Shown here in pieces: positions 24,807-33,815 of a stretch of 64,000 bases of DNA (positions within the stretch are counted from its first letter, which is position 1; each line of letters starts with the position of its first letter). Under the pieces are notes generated by a model. The model saw only the letters and a program-made list of their open reading frames with translations. It did no database searches and was not told where the DNA came from. A program made the translations under genes and the position numbers. Source of the stretch: a virus; IMG/VR virus record IMGVR_UViG_3300047320_000210, positions 19,922 to 83,921 of that record. One strand, written 5' to 3'.

Positions 24807-27020
24807 TCAAATCTCCAAGGTGTTATCAAAGACCGTGGCGTCCATTTCGCGGTGGGACACCATCACCACCTGCTTGCCGCTGCCGACCAGCAGGGTGCTG
24901 AAGGCCAGCGCCCGCTCCGGGTCCATGTCGGCGGTGGGTTCGTCCAGCAGCACCAGGTTCAGCGGCGACAGCGCGGCGGCGTCCAGTGCCAGTTGCACGG
25001 CAGTGCCGATGATCGCCAGCTGCGCGCCCGAGGCTTCGGCCTGCTCCATCTCGAACCCGTCCTCGACGAAGGTGAAGGCCCCGTCCTCGCCGCGACTGAT
25101 CGACTCGATCACGCCGCCGGTGGCGTTGTTGGCGAACATCGAGGCCGAGGCCATGAACACGTCCCACACCTGCTTGCTGTAGCGGTCGCGGTTGTTGCGG
25201 ATGTGTCCGAGCAGTTCGGTCAGCTGGATGACCTTGAGGGCCGCCTGCTCGTGCTGGCGGTTGCGCTCGGCGGCGGCCATCAGGCTGCGCTCTAGGGCGA
25301 TGCGCTGCTCATGCACCGCGTGTTGCTGGTTGCCCAGCCCGGTGACCTGCTCGTTCAGGCGGCGGATCTGGATGTCGAGGCGGTCGGCTTCCAGCCGGTG
25401 GTGTTGCAGCGCGACCGGCAGGTCCACCCCCACCACCATGTGCTCGACCTGGATCTGCTGCAGCGCGGAGCGCGCCGCTTCTAGGGCCATGTTGCGGCGC
25501 AACAGGTCGCTCTGCCCCGTGGTCAGGTTCTGCTGCAGCGTTGCCTGACGCAGGGCGTCCTGCCGCCCGGTGGTGATTTGCCCCTGCAGCTGCTCGATCT
25601 GCGGGCTGATCGATTCCATCGGGGGCAGGCCCAGCACCGCGACGGTGGCCGCCTGCAGCTGGGTGGTGAGGCGGCTGCCGGCCTGCTGCAGGGCGTGCAC
25701 CTGGTTGCCGGCCTGGCTCAACCGGCTTTCGGCCAGCGCCAGATCCGTGCGGTAGGAGATCCCGCCGTCGAGCGCGGCCTTGGCGGCGTCGGCCTCCCGC
25801 ATCTTCAGGTGCAGTTCTTCCTGCAGGCGCTCGACGTGCTCGGCATGCGCCTGCGGGTCGAAGGCCTCGAACGGACGCTGACAGCCTTCGCAGACCCCGT
25901 CCTTGCCGGCCTCGATCAGCCCCTGCAACTTGACGCTGCAGGTCTGGACTGCGGCCTTGGTGTCCGCCGCCGCCTCGTGCAGGGTGTCCAGATCGACCCC
26001 GGTGCCGGCGTTGCGCAGGCGTTCGGCCGCCTCGCGCAGCGGCGTGGTCTTGTCCGTGGCGCGCTGCAGGTCGGCCTGCACGTCCTGCAGGTCGGCTTCG
26101 ATCTGCTTGGCTTGGGCGCGCACCTGCTTGTCGGCCTGCAGCTGCTCGCGCAGCGCGGTCAGACGCTGTTCCAGTTCGGCCAGCGTCTGCTCGTCCAGGG
26201 GCGCCCCCCGGAACTCGTCGACCTTGCGCTCGGCCTCGTCCAGGTGGGCGCGGGCGCTGGTGACTTCGTGTTCCGCCTGGCGCACGGTGGTGGTGGCGCT
26301 GTACACCGCCGTTTGTGCAGTGGCCAGCCGCCGTTCATGGTCACCGGCTTTGGTGCGGTTGACCTTCAGCGTGGTCAGCTCCTTGTGCAGTTCAGCCAGC
26401 TCGGTGTCGCACCCGGTTTCCTCGGTCAGCCAGCGCAACACCTGCCCCTGTTGCTCGCTGATGTCGGTCAGCGGGGTTTCGTCCTGCACCAGACGCCAGG
26501 CCTTGAGCTGGCCGCTGACCCGGTCCATCACCAGGCTGACGCGCTCCAGCCCGGTCAGCTCGGTGATGATCTTGAACAACTCGGTGCTGCCGGCCTCCAG
26601 CAGGGCGGCGGCCTTGCGCTGCTTGGCGTACTTGATCTGCGCGAAGCGCTTGAGCGGCATGCCCAGCAGCCGCGAGATCGCCTGATTGACCGGGTTGGTG
26701 CCGGTGGCCACCGGTTGCTCGGTGTTGTCGGGGCACAGCTCGGTCAGGCTGGCGCCGTTCTTCGTGCGCTCGATGCGGTAGCGCCCCTTGCCGCTGAAGG
26801 ACAGCGTCAGCACTTGCCGGAAGCCGCTGTTGGTGCCCCGGGTGTGCAGGCGCGTGCCCGGCACCAGCCGCGCACCGCCGAGGCAATAGAGGATGCCGTA
26901 GAGCACCGTGGTCTTGCCGCAGTAGTTCGGCGCCATCAGTCCGTTGAGCCCGGCGGTGAAGTTCAGCACCAGGTGTTCGTGTTTCTTGAAGAAGTTGAGT
27001 TCCAGGCGCTCCAGCATCAC
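24807..27020 (-). CDS. SbcC/Rad50-like ATPase
   Basis: A 737-residue SMC-type protein. The Walker A is APNYCGKTT (residues about 30-38), coiled coils flank a zinc hook CEGC near residue 378, and the C-terminus has LLDEPTADMDPE (Walker B) and a switch His in VSHRE. With the SbcD homologue two genes upstream it would form a DNA-end-processing complex like T4 gp46/gp47, used for recombination and degradation. The Walker A lacks the usual first Gly. GTG 27020 or ATG 27017 could be the start, the latter in a TGATG overlap with the P-loop gene. Confidence 0.9.
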   Translation of the reverse strand: MMLERLELNFFKKHEHLVLNFTAGLNGLMAPNYCGKTTVLYGILYCLGGARLVPGTRLHTRGTNSGFRQVLTLSFSGKGRYRIERTKNGASLTELCPDNTEQPVATGTNPVNQAISRLLGMPLKRFAQIKYAKQRKAAALLEAGSTELFKIITELTGLERVSLVMDRVSGQLKAWRLVQDETPLTDISEQQGQVLRWLTEETGCDTELAELHKELTTLKVNRTKAGDHERRLATAQTAVYSATTTVRQAEHEVTSARAHLDEAERKVDEFRGAPLDEQTLAELEQRLTALREQLQADKQVRAQAKQIEADLQDVQADLQRATDKTTPLREAAERLRNAGTGVDLDTLHEAAADTKAAVQTCSVKLQGLIEAGKDGVCEGCQRPFEAFDPQAHAEHVERLQEELHLKMREADAAKAALDGGISYRTDLALAESRLSQAGNQVHALQQAGSRLTTQLQAATVAVLGLPPMESISPQIEQLQGQITTGRQDALRQATLQQNLTTGQSDLLRRNMALEAARSALQQIQVEHMVVGVDLPVALQHHRLEADRLDIQIRRLNEQVTGLGNQQHAVHEQRIALERSLMAAAERNRQHEQAALKVIQLTELLGHIRNNRDRYSKQVWDVFMASASMFANNATGGVIESISRGEDGAFTFVEDGFEMEQAEASGAQLAIIGTAVQLALDAAALSPLNLVLLDEPTADMDPERALAFSTLLVGSGKQVVMVSHREMDATVFDNTLEI

Positions 27021-27304
27021 GCAGCCTCCACGATGTAGAGTTTCAGGTCGCAGTCCATGCGTTCCTCGATCTCTTTCTGTGCCCGCAACAGCTTCTTCAG
27101 TTTGTCTTTCGAGCAGTCGTCGAGCATCACCGCCGCGTAGCCCTGCAAGCCAGCGAGGATCAGGCGCCGGCGGATGCCAGCGAGGGTGAACTCCGAGTGG
27201 ATGTGCAGCACCGCCTTGCCGGCGTTCTGGTACTCCTGTTCGTACTGACGCAGCTTGGTGGTTTTGCCGCTGGCTGGTGGACCGCTGATGATTTCGATTT
27301 CCAT
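27017..27304 (-). CDS. Tiny P-loop NTPase-like protein between SbcC and SbcD
   Basis: A 95-residue protein with a Walker A, GPPASGKTT (residues about 8-16), and a Walker B-like VMLDD (about 59-63), ending in a charged helix and a beta strand. It is too short for a classical kinase or AAA module and holds only the minimal P-loop core. It overlaps the SbcC gene and starts just 1 base after the SbcD stop, so it probably works with that complex, or as an end-recognition or assembly ATPase. I do not recognise a family. Confidence 0.75.
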   Translation of the reverse strand: MEIEIISGPPASGKTTKLRQYEQEYQNAGKAVLHIHSEFTLAGIRRRLILAGLQGYAAVMLDDCSKDKLKKLLRAQKEIEERMDCDLKLYIVEAA

Positions 27305-27305
27305 G

Positions 27306-28400
27306 TCACGCTTCCTCTTCTTGCATAGCGGGCGCGGTGTCGGCCCAAAAGGCGTCGAACAGTTCGACCAGATCGGCGCGCTTGATCAGCTCGGCGCGGA
27401 TCACCATGTCCAACTGGTGAAAGTCGTGGTCGGCCAGCGTCTCGCAGGTGCCGGCCTTGGTCACCTCGACACGGTTGCGCACGGCATACGGCTGGCAGAC
27501 CTGCCAGAGCTTGCGCACCGCCCGGGCCAGATCCATCACCTGGCTGGCCGCCAGTTCACCGATGATTTCCACGAACTGGGCAAACCCCAGTACGTCAAAG
27601 TCAAAGTCCGGGGCGAGCAGGTCGTTGACATCGAGCAGCCGGAAGCCGGCCGCCTGCAGCCACACGGGGTGGAATTCGTGGCGGCCATCCGGGCGGATCA
27701 GCAACACGCGCTTGTCGGTGATGTCGCCGAAGCCGGTGGGGTGCGTGTTGCCGAGGATGATCACCCGCCCTTCCCAGTCTTCCCGGGGGTGGTGGTCGTG
27801 GCCGATCAGCAGGTAGTCGAAGCCGTCATCGAGCAGGTCCTTGGCCTGCTTGCGCGTCAACGACAGCGCGGTGTCGTCGGTGGCAAAGCCGGAGTCGTAG
27901 TTGCAGTGCAGGCACAAGTAGGCCTTGGTCAGCGACGGTTTGCTGCCGCGCACCCAGTCGCTGGCGGCCTTCAGCGATTCATGGAAAAGCTCATCGGTGC
28001 TGTGGTGCGGCACGAACAGGAACGCCACCCCCGGCAGCACGTAATGCACGAACCCCTGCGCCTCGCCGAACGGCGTCAGCTGAATCGGCCCGGCCTCCCC
28101 CTTGTGCAACAGTTGCAGGGTGCCGATACGGTCGCGGTCGTTGAGCAGGTCGTGGTTGCCCGCCATCAGGTAGTCCAGCCGCTTGGTGATTTTCATCCCC
28201 TGCCAGATCACGTCCTCCTGGTTCTGGTAGCGGTCGAACAGGTCGCCGAGGCAGACCTTCTTGGCCCGCGGGAAGCGATCGAGGACGCCGAACACCTGTT
28301 CATACAGGCTGTCACGCAGGCGCCGGCGGCTGTCCGGGGTGGTGTGCGACACGAGGTTCTTGCCCAGGTGCGGGTCCGTGAACACGAGAATGTCCGTCAT
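27306..28400 (-). CDS. SbcD/Mre11-like nuclease
   Basis: A 364-residue calcineurin-fold phosphoesterase with all metal-binding motifs: TDPHLG (Asp9, His11), GDLFDR (about 52-57), GNHD (81-84), LHCNYD and IGHDHHP. This is the exo/endonuclease partner of the SbcC-like ATPase, equivalent to T4 gp47. It starts at ATG 28400 in an ATGA overlap with the nuclease gene upstream. Its product probably resects DNA ends during phage recombination. Confidence 0.92.
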   Translation of the reverse strand: MTDILVFTDPHLGKNLVSHTTPDSRRRLRDSLYEQVFGVLDRFPRAKKVCLGDLFDRYQNQEDVIWQGMKITKRLDYLMAGNHDLLNDRDRIGTLQLLHKGEAGPIQLTPFGEAQGFVHYVLPGVAFLFVPHHSTDELFHESLKAASDWVRGSKPSLTKAYLCLHCNYDSGFATDDTALSLTRKQAKDLLDDGFDYLLIGHDHHPREDWEGRVIILGNTHPTGFGDITDKRVLLIRPDGRHEFHPVWLQAAGFRLLDVNDLLAPDFDFDVLGFAQFVEIIGELAASQVMDLARAVRKLWQVCQPYAVRNRVEVTKAGTCETLADHDFHQLDMVIRAELIKRADLVELFDAFWADTAPAMQEEEA

Positions 28401-28894
28401 CTGTATACCTTCTTCGCGGTGTACCGCGGGTTGTTCAATAGGGCTGCGGTGAAGCCGGTCTTGAAGGCTTCAAAGTCGGGGTAGATGTCGCAGACGCCGT
28501 CGGCCTTGAGGCGCATGTGCGGTTCGTTGCGGACGATGGCCACCGCCTCGCCGTCCCACAGTTCAACCGCCCCGGTGTGCTGCTGCCAGAACACGACGTG
28601 GGTGCTGGCCCCGGCGCGTGCCCAAATCTTCAGGTGCGAGGCCTGGTGATGGGCCAGCAGCTTGGACAGGCCGGCGGTCAGGCTGCTGTGCACCTCGCTG
28701 GACTTGAGTTCGAACAGGTGGCAGATCCCGCGCACGCAGGCGATGGTGTCGCCGGGTTGGTCCGGCAGGTAGGTGCCGGCCGAGTGGGTGTCGTAGAAGC
28801 GTGCGCTGGCCACCGGGTGCTTGTGCATCAAGTCCTTGAGGAACAAGCGGAATTGTTCCTCGAACTCCTTGCCCTTCTCTTGAGGTGTCTTCAT
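28397..28894 (-). CDS. PD-(D/E)XK nuclease, possible Holliday-junction resolvase
   Basis: A 165-residue protein with a complete PD-(D/E)XK pattern: GKEFE (8-12), Asp49 in PGDTIA, and Glu62-x-Lys64 in FELKSS. Size, an early helix with a conserved Glu, and a place between helicase and SbcD fit a phage Holliday-junction resolvase or recombination endonuclease. ATG 28894 overlaps the helicase stop (ATGA); the upstream extension of the frame is not used. Substrate specificity is inference. Confidence 0.75.
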   Translation of the reverse strand: MKTPQEKGKEFEEQFRLFLKDLMHKHPVASARFYDTHSAGTYLPDQPGDTIACVRGICHLFELKSSEVHSSLTAGLSKLLAHHQASHLKIWARAGASTHVVFWQQHTGAVELWDGEAVAIVRNEPHMRLKADGVCDIYPDFEAFKTGFTAALLNNPRYTAKKVYR

Positions 28895-30171
28895 TTGCTG
28901 ATCGCCAGGATGCGTCGCGGCCGGGTGCAGGCCACGTTCAGGCATTGCAGGGATTCCAGGTAGTTTTTGTTCAGCAGGATGTCAGCGGAGTCGACGAACA
29001 CGGACTCGTAGGTCGAGCCCTGCGCGCGGTGGGCGGTGATCGCGTGGCTGGGGCGCACGTCGTGGATGGCTTCCTTGGCCTTCCAGAACGCCGGCCAGCC
29101 GCCGCCCGCCTTGGCGTTGTTGGACAGGTCGATGAGCAGGCGCTTGTGGGCGCGTTCCGAGCTTTCATGGATGACCCAGCAGGTCACCAGCATGTGGGCT
29201 TCCAGTTCCGGCTGGACCTCGACGCGGTAGCAGGTCAGTTCGGAGAACACCGGGTGCTGCTGGACATCGATCGAGAACACCGTGCCCTCTTCGTCCGTGG
29301 TCATGAGTGTCTCTTTGCCGTCCGGGGACATGATCGGCTGGCAGACCACCACCCGCTCGCCCGGCTGGAACGGGGCCTCGGCGGCGAGCTTGGCGCCATA
29401 CATGGCCTCGCGGATCATGCCGTTGTACATGGCCACGGTGTCGTTGCGCCAGGCGATCACCTTGATCGAGCCGGGGTCCTTCGCGTAGCTGTCGCTGGTG
29501 AAGGCGTCGACCGCCTTGGCCCGCAGCTTCTTGTAGTTGAGCAGGTAGACCCCACCCTTCTCGTCGTTTGCGCTGAACAGGTTCAAGGACACCCCGTGCA
29601 GGATGCACTCACGCATGTGCGTGGCCATGGCCAGAATCTGGTTGTCGTGGCGCTCGACCTTGGTCAGCTCACGGCGGTAGCCGATGTCGAACACCGGCGA
29701 CTGTTCCTCCCCCACCGGTGGCAACTGGGTGCGGTCGGCCATGAACAGGAACTTCACCCCTTCGGTGCGGGCGGTGCGCTCGATGTGGTACATCAGCCCG
29801 TTGTTGGCCATCGAGCCTTCGTCGACGATCACCACGTTGTAGGCGCTGGCCTGGTTGAAACCCTCGGCTGCGCGCACCTGCTTGACCTCGCCGCTGTTGT
29901 CCATGCGCAACCCGAGCAGGGAGTAGATCGTGCGGGTCGGCACCATCCCCTGCAGCTCGGTCTCGCACATCTGCTTGAGGACCTTGGTCGCCTTGTTGGT
30001 CGGCGCGGTCATCACTACGCTCTGGCGCGTCTCGCGGCAGAAGGTCTGCGCGCTGGTACTTTTGCCCGTGCCGGCGCGGCCTTCAAGCATGAAATACGAC
30101 TCTTCGCTCTCGGCGAAGGTGAGCATTTCATCCACGGCATCGCGCTGCTGGTCGTTCAGTTGAATAGTCAT
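28891..30171 (-). CDS. Dda/RecD-like SF1 DNA helicase
   Basis: A 426-residue SF1B helicase: Walker A GRAGTGKS (31-38), motif Ia 'TAPTNKA', motif II VDEGS, motif III 'DRTQLPPVG', motif V 'TAHRAQGST' and motif VI 'VACTRPRR'. It resembles T4 Dda, a 5'-3' helicase that works at forks and clears bound proteins. I start it at ATG 30171, which overlaps the polymerase stop (ATGA), in preference to 30195. The neighbours are DNA polymerase and a recombination nuclease. Confidence 0.9.
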   Translation of the reverse strand: MTIQLNDQQRDAVDEMLTFAESEESYFMLEGRAGTGKSTSAQTFCRETRQSVVMTAPTNKATKVLKQMCETELQGMVPTRTIYSLLGLRMDNSGEVKQVRAAEGFNQASAYNVVIVDEGSMANNGLMYHIERTARTEGVKFLFMADRTQLPPVGEEQSPVFDIGYRRELTKVERHDNQILAMATHMRECILHGVSLNLFSANDEKGGVYLLNYKKLRAKAVDAFTSDSYAKDPGSIKVIAWRNDTVAMYNGMIREAMYGAKLAAEAPFQPGERVVVCQPIMSPDGKETLMTTDEEGTVFSIDVQQHPVFSELTCYRVEVQPELEAHMLVTCWVIHESSERAHKRLLIDLSNNAKAGGGWPAFWKAKEAIHDVRPSHAITAHRAQGSTYESVFVDSADILLNKNYLESLQCLNVACTRPRRILAISK

Positions 30172-33100
30172 GCGACCCACCCCTCTTTGGCCCACTGGTC
30201 GAACAGCGCTTCAACCTTGCGCTGCGACGGTCGATCCCCCAGTTCGTTCTGGCTGGCGTCGTACCAGTTGCGCCCCACCGACACCTCGGCCAGCATCGGG
30301 ATGACGTGGCCCGGCGGGGTGAGGTTCATCAGGTCCTGAGCGCGGGATGCGAACTCGAACACGTTGTCGATCGGCACCGAGTTGACCAGTTCGTCGTACA
30401 CCGGCGCGATCAGGTGCGAGCGGGTCTCTTCGTAGAGCTGGGTGTGGTGGGCCTTGGTCAGCACCACCTTGAGGATGTCGGCGGCGCAGCCCTGGATCTG
30501 GTGGTTGTTGGTCTGGCGTTCTGCGCGGGCGCGCAGCGAACCGTCGCGGCTGAGAATGTTCGGGTCGCAATGTTTGCGGGTGCCGAAGGCGGTGGTGATG
30601 TACCCCTGCCGCTTGGCCACGGCGATGTTTTCCTGCTGCCACGGCGCGAGGCGCGGGTAGCCGGCGAACACGCCGTCGATGATCTGCTGGGCGAACACCT
30701 GCGGGACGCCCAGTTTCATGCCCATGCTGAAGGCCTGACCGCCGTAGATGATCAGGAAGTTGACGGTCTTGGCCATCTTGCGGATCTTGACGATGACCTT
30801 GCCCAGCGGCAGCGCGAGGTCGCCGACCATTTCATAGACGTGGTCGCCGCCGTGCAGCAGGCTGACGAACTGCTCGTAGTCCATGCTGCCGGTTTCATCG
30901 AACGCCAGGCGCTTCAGGATCTCGCTACCCAGCGCCTTCTCCAGCACCTTGCCGGCAAACGTACAGCCGGTGACGGAGTGGATGTCCTTGAAGATCGCCC
31001 GGGTCATGCCGTCGTCGTCGACGTAGGTGCCGCCGCCGGTGTAGGCCTCGATCAGCACCGGGTCGCGCGACTCGCTGCCGGTAATGCGCAGTTCCTGCCC
31101 GCTGAAGTCGAGGGCGACGATGACGTGCCCCTTGAACCGCGGCAGGAAGATCGAGCGCAACGGCCCCTTGCTCACCGCGAGGATGTTCAGGCTGCTGCCG
31201 GCCGGGCGCCGCGTCTTGGTCCCGCAGTTGCGCGTGCCGGGGTGCCACACGCCGGTGGCTGGGTGCCGCCAGTGCGGGTACTTGGCGTAATACAGCGACT
31301 GCCGGGTCATGCACTCCTTGGTTTCCAGCAGCAGCTGGAGCACTTCGCGGCGCCAGTCGCCCTCGGGGCAGTCCTCGGCGATGGCCGCCTGCATGGCGTC
31401 CTTGTCCGTTCCGGGGTTGCCTTCCAGGCCGAGTTCGTCGCGCCGGCTGCCCTTCTGCGGCAGGGTGCGCAGGCGCACCGGCAGCTGCAGTTTGCAATAC
31501 AGCAGTTCCTGCATCTGCTTGGGCGAGTTCAGATTGAGTTCGTCGCCGGAGATTTCGCGCACACCGTCCTGGTGAATCACCTCGCTCTCGATGAACGCCT
31601 TCAGCGCAAGGAACGCCTCGCCTTTGCGGGTGCGGATCTCGCCGGCGGCGGCCTGCACCAGCTCGACCAGCCGCGCCGCGCGGGGGTCGGTGCTGCCGCG
31701 TTGCTTGAGGTAGTTCTGGCTGGCCACCAGCCACGCGGTGATGCCCTTGGCACTGACGCCGGCCATGGCCACCGGCAGCCCGACCAGATCCGCCACGCGG
31801 GTGAAGCCCTTGTCGGTGGCGGTGAACTCGGCCGGGCAGAAGGTTTCGCAATACGGCCGGTACACCGAGCCCTGCCGCCAGCGCTCATAGGTCTCGGCGA
31901 CCTTGGCCTGGGCCTGCGCCCGGTTCAGTTTGTCGTGCAGGTGCAGCTGCAGCAGGTTGTTGCCCTCGGCCAGCCGCAGGCCCTCGGCCCCGGTCTCGTC
32001 GATGTCCTTGCAGTGCTCGGCCAGCAGGCTGTGCATGCGTTCGTTGTTGTTCTTCACCACCTTCGCATCGGCGTCGGCCAGCTCGGTCATGCCCGGGCTG
32101 TCGAGCTGGACCCCGGTCTCAAAGCTGCGGTTGAACGGGTGGACGGTGAACCGGTCTTCTTCGTAGGCGAACTTCCATTGCTGTTCGAGTTTGAGGATGA
32201 AGAAGAACAGCACCGCCAGCCGCGCGGCGACAAAGGCGTCATCGCAGGCGTAGTGCAGCACCTGGGCGCCGGTCAGGTCGCGCATGTCGCGCGCGCCGAA
32301 CTGGGCCATCAGGCTCGCGTACTCGACCTGGTCGTACTTCAGCCACTGGCGCGCGTGCGCCTTCAGGCCCTGCTCCATGTTCTCGTCGACGTAGGTGCCG
32401 AGCATCTGCGTGCACACCGGGCCGTCGAGCTGGAAATCGAGGTCCTGTTTGGTCAGCTGCTCTTCGAAGCGGGTGTTGTGCGCGACGAAGTCGAGGCCTG
32501 CGTCTTCGATGTCGAGCAGCAGGTCGACCAGCCGCACCTTGTCCAGGTTGGCCGTGTCGCGGTGCTGCACCGGCAGGTAAAAGGTGTGCTGCAGGTTCGA
32601 CCCGTAGGTGAACGAGCCGCCGGTGAGGCGGGCCGACAGCACGTCGACGTAGCTCTTGACCGTGTCGGGCAAGGCCGGGCGCCAGTCATGGCCGAGCGAG
32701 TCATAGGTCTCGTAGTCAAAGCTGGCCAGCGGCGTGTCGCGCAGGCCCTCGGCATACGCGGCGTGCACTTCTTCCCAGTTGTCCGGGGTGACCAGGGTCA
32801 TGGTCGGCATGTGCGGCGCGAAGTGCTCGAACAGGTCCGCATCGCCGGCGATCTTCAGCAGGTCCTGCACTTTGGTCGCGTCCGGTAAGCGCACGTACCA
32901 TTCCGGGCGGATGATCTTGCGGCCCAGCGTGCCGTACAACAGTTCCGGGTGCAGCCCGGCCAGCGTGTACATCAGGCGCCAGGTGGTGCGGTGCTCGTAG
33001 ATTTTGCGCAGCACCTTGCAGCCGGTGGCCTCGACCGCTTCCAGCAGAAAGGTGTAGTCGTTGCTGGCCACGCAGGCTTCCAGCTGCTCGATGCCGTCCC

Positions 33101-33734
33101 AGCCATAGGTGTCGACGAGGAACTTAAAGGCCGCCACCCCGACCTGCGGCACGCCGCCGTATTCGTCGGTCTTGTCCCCCACCAGCGACTTGTAGATGCG
33201 CACGTAGCGGACGGGGTAGCCTTCGAAGTCGTCGGCGGGCAGGGCCTTGACCAGCACCAGGGTGTTGTCGTCGGCCAGCTGCAGCAGGTCGCGGTCGACC
33301 GTGTGCACCAGCTTCTGGAGTTCGGGGAAGTAGCGGCAGAAGGCACCGATCACGTCGTCCGCCTCGACCCCTTCCACGCGCACGTTGAACGCGCCGCAGT
33401 AGGCGAGCAAGGCCTTGGCCATGTCGAGCATCTTGGTGAGCTGCGCCTCAACGGCGGGGTCTTTCTCTTCGGCGTGGCGCTTGGCTTTGTAGCCGGCGAA
33501 CAGGCCTTCGCGGTAGTTGTTGCCGCCATCCCACACCGCGACGATGTTGAGCGGGGAGAAATCGTGAAGCAGGGGAATGAGATATGTGTCGAGGAAGCCG
33601 CGCAGACCATAGCCGGCCGAGTTCACCGGCTTGTCAGTCAACGGGCTCAATTTGGCGTCGGGGTCGATGCCCCGGTGGTAGGCGTGCATGAGCAAACCAC
33701 GCACGTCGAGCAATGCAAGTCCTTGAATTTTCAC
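30168..33734 (-). CDS. DNA polymerase I with 5' nuclease, 3'-5' exonuclease and polymerase domains
   Basis: A 1188-residue, three-domain family A polymerase. The 5' nuclease (about 1-260) keeps Asp10, GYKAKR, EADD (124-127) and DRDLLQL. The proofreading domain (about 335-530) has FDYET, HNTRFE and YACDD. The polymerase has motif A DFSGQELRI (near 875), motif B K-x-x-x-NFLIIYGG (near 993) and motif C VYDEL (near 1113), where most relatives have VHDEL. It starts at GTG 33734 after AAGGAAAGG. It is the replicative polymerase of this phage by context. Confidence 0.95.
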   Translation of the reverse strand: MKIQGLALLDVRGLLMHAYHRGIDPDAKLSPLTDKPVNSAGYGLRGFLDTYLIPLLHDFSPLNIVAVWDGGNNYREGLFAGYKAKRHAEEKDPAVEAQLTKMLDMAKALLAYCGAFNVRVEGVEADDVIGAFCRYFPELQKLVHTVDRDLLQLADDNTLVLVKALPADDFEGYPVRYVRIYKSLVGDKTDEYGGVPQVGVAAFKFLVDTYGWDGIEQLEACVASNDYTFLLEAVEATGCKVLRKIYEHRTTWRLMYTLAGLHPELLYGTLGRKIIRPEWYVRLPDATKVQDLLKIAGDADLFEHFAPHMPTMTLVTPDNWEEVHAAYAEGLRDTPLASFDYETYDSLGHDWRPALPDTVKSYVDVLSARLTGGSFTYGSNLQHTFYLPVQHRDTANLDKVRLVDLLLDIEDAGLDFVAHNTRFEEQLTKQDLDFQLDGPVCTQMLGTYVDENMEQGLKAHARQWLKYDQVEYASLMAQFGARDMRDLTGAQVLHYACDDAFVAARLAVLFFFILKLEQQWKFAYEEDRFTVHPFNRSFETGVQLDSPGMTELADADAKVVKNNNERMHSLLAEHCKDIDETGAEGLRLAEGNNLLQLHLHDKLNRAQAQAKVAETYERWRQGSVYRPYCETFCPAEFTATDKGFTRVADLVGLPVAMAGVSAKGITAWLVASQNYLKQRGSTDPRAARLVELVQAAAGEIRTRKGEAFLALKAFIESEVIHQDGVREISGDELNLNSPKQMQELLYCKLQLPVRLRTLPQKGSRRDELGLEGNPGTDKDAMQAAIAEDCPEGDWRREVLQLLLETKECMTRQSLYYAKYPHWRHPATGVWHPGTRNCGTKTRRPAGSSLNILAVSKGPLRSIFLPRFKGHVIVALDFSGQELRITGSESRDPVLIEAYTGGGTYVDDDGMTRAIFKDIHSVTGCTFAGKVLEKALGSEILKRLAFDETGSMDYEQFVSLLHGGDHVYEMVGDLALPLGKVIVKIRKMAKTVNFLIIYGGQAFSMGMKLGVPQVFAQQIIDGVFAGYPRLAPWQQENIAVAKRQGYITTAFGTRKHCDPNILSRDGSLRARAERQTNNHQIQGCAADILKVVLTKAHHTQLYEETRSHLIAPVYDELVNSVPIDNVFEFASRAQDLMNLTPPGHVIPMLAEVSVGRNWYDASQNELGDRPSQRKVEALFDQWAKEGWVA

Positions 33735-33767
33735 GGTCCACCCCTTTCCTTAGACGACAAGAGAGCA

Positions 33768-33794
33768 TGCCGGCGGGCGTCGTGCCCGCCGGCA
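33768..33794 (-). terminator. Strong hairpin upstream of the polymerase gene
   Basis: TGCCGGCGGGC and GCCCGCCGGCA pair perfectly over 11 bp with a 5-base loop. On the minus strand it is followed by TGCTCTCTTGTCG, not a clean U-tract. It lies between the unknown 261-residue gene and the polymerase start, so partial termination or mRNA processing is likely. Confidence 0.6.
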
Positions 33795-33815
33795 AACCAC
33801 AGCTAGCCGTGAGGC

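Noticed and set aside
30306-32888. 860-codon plus-strand frame opposite the DNA polymerase gene
   Set aside because: Shadow of the polymerase frame; the minus-strand protein has all catalytic motifs, the plus-strand one has none.
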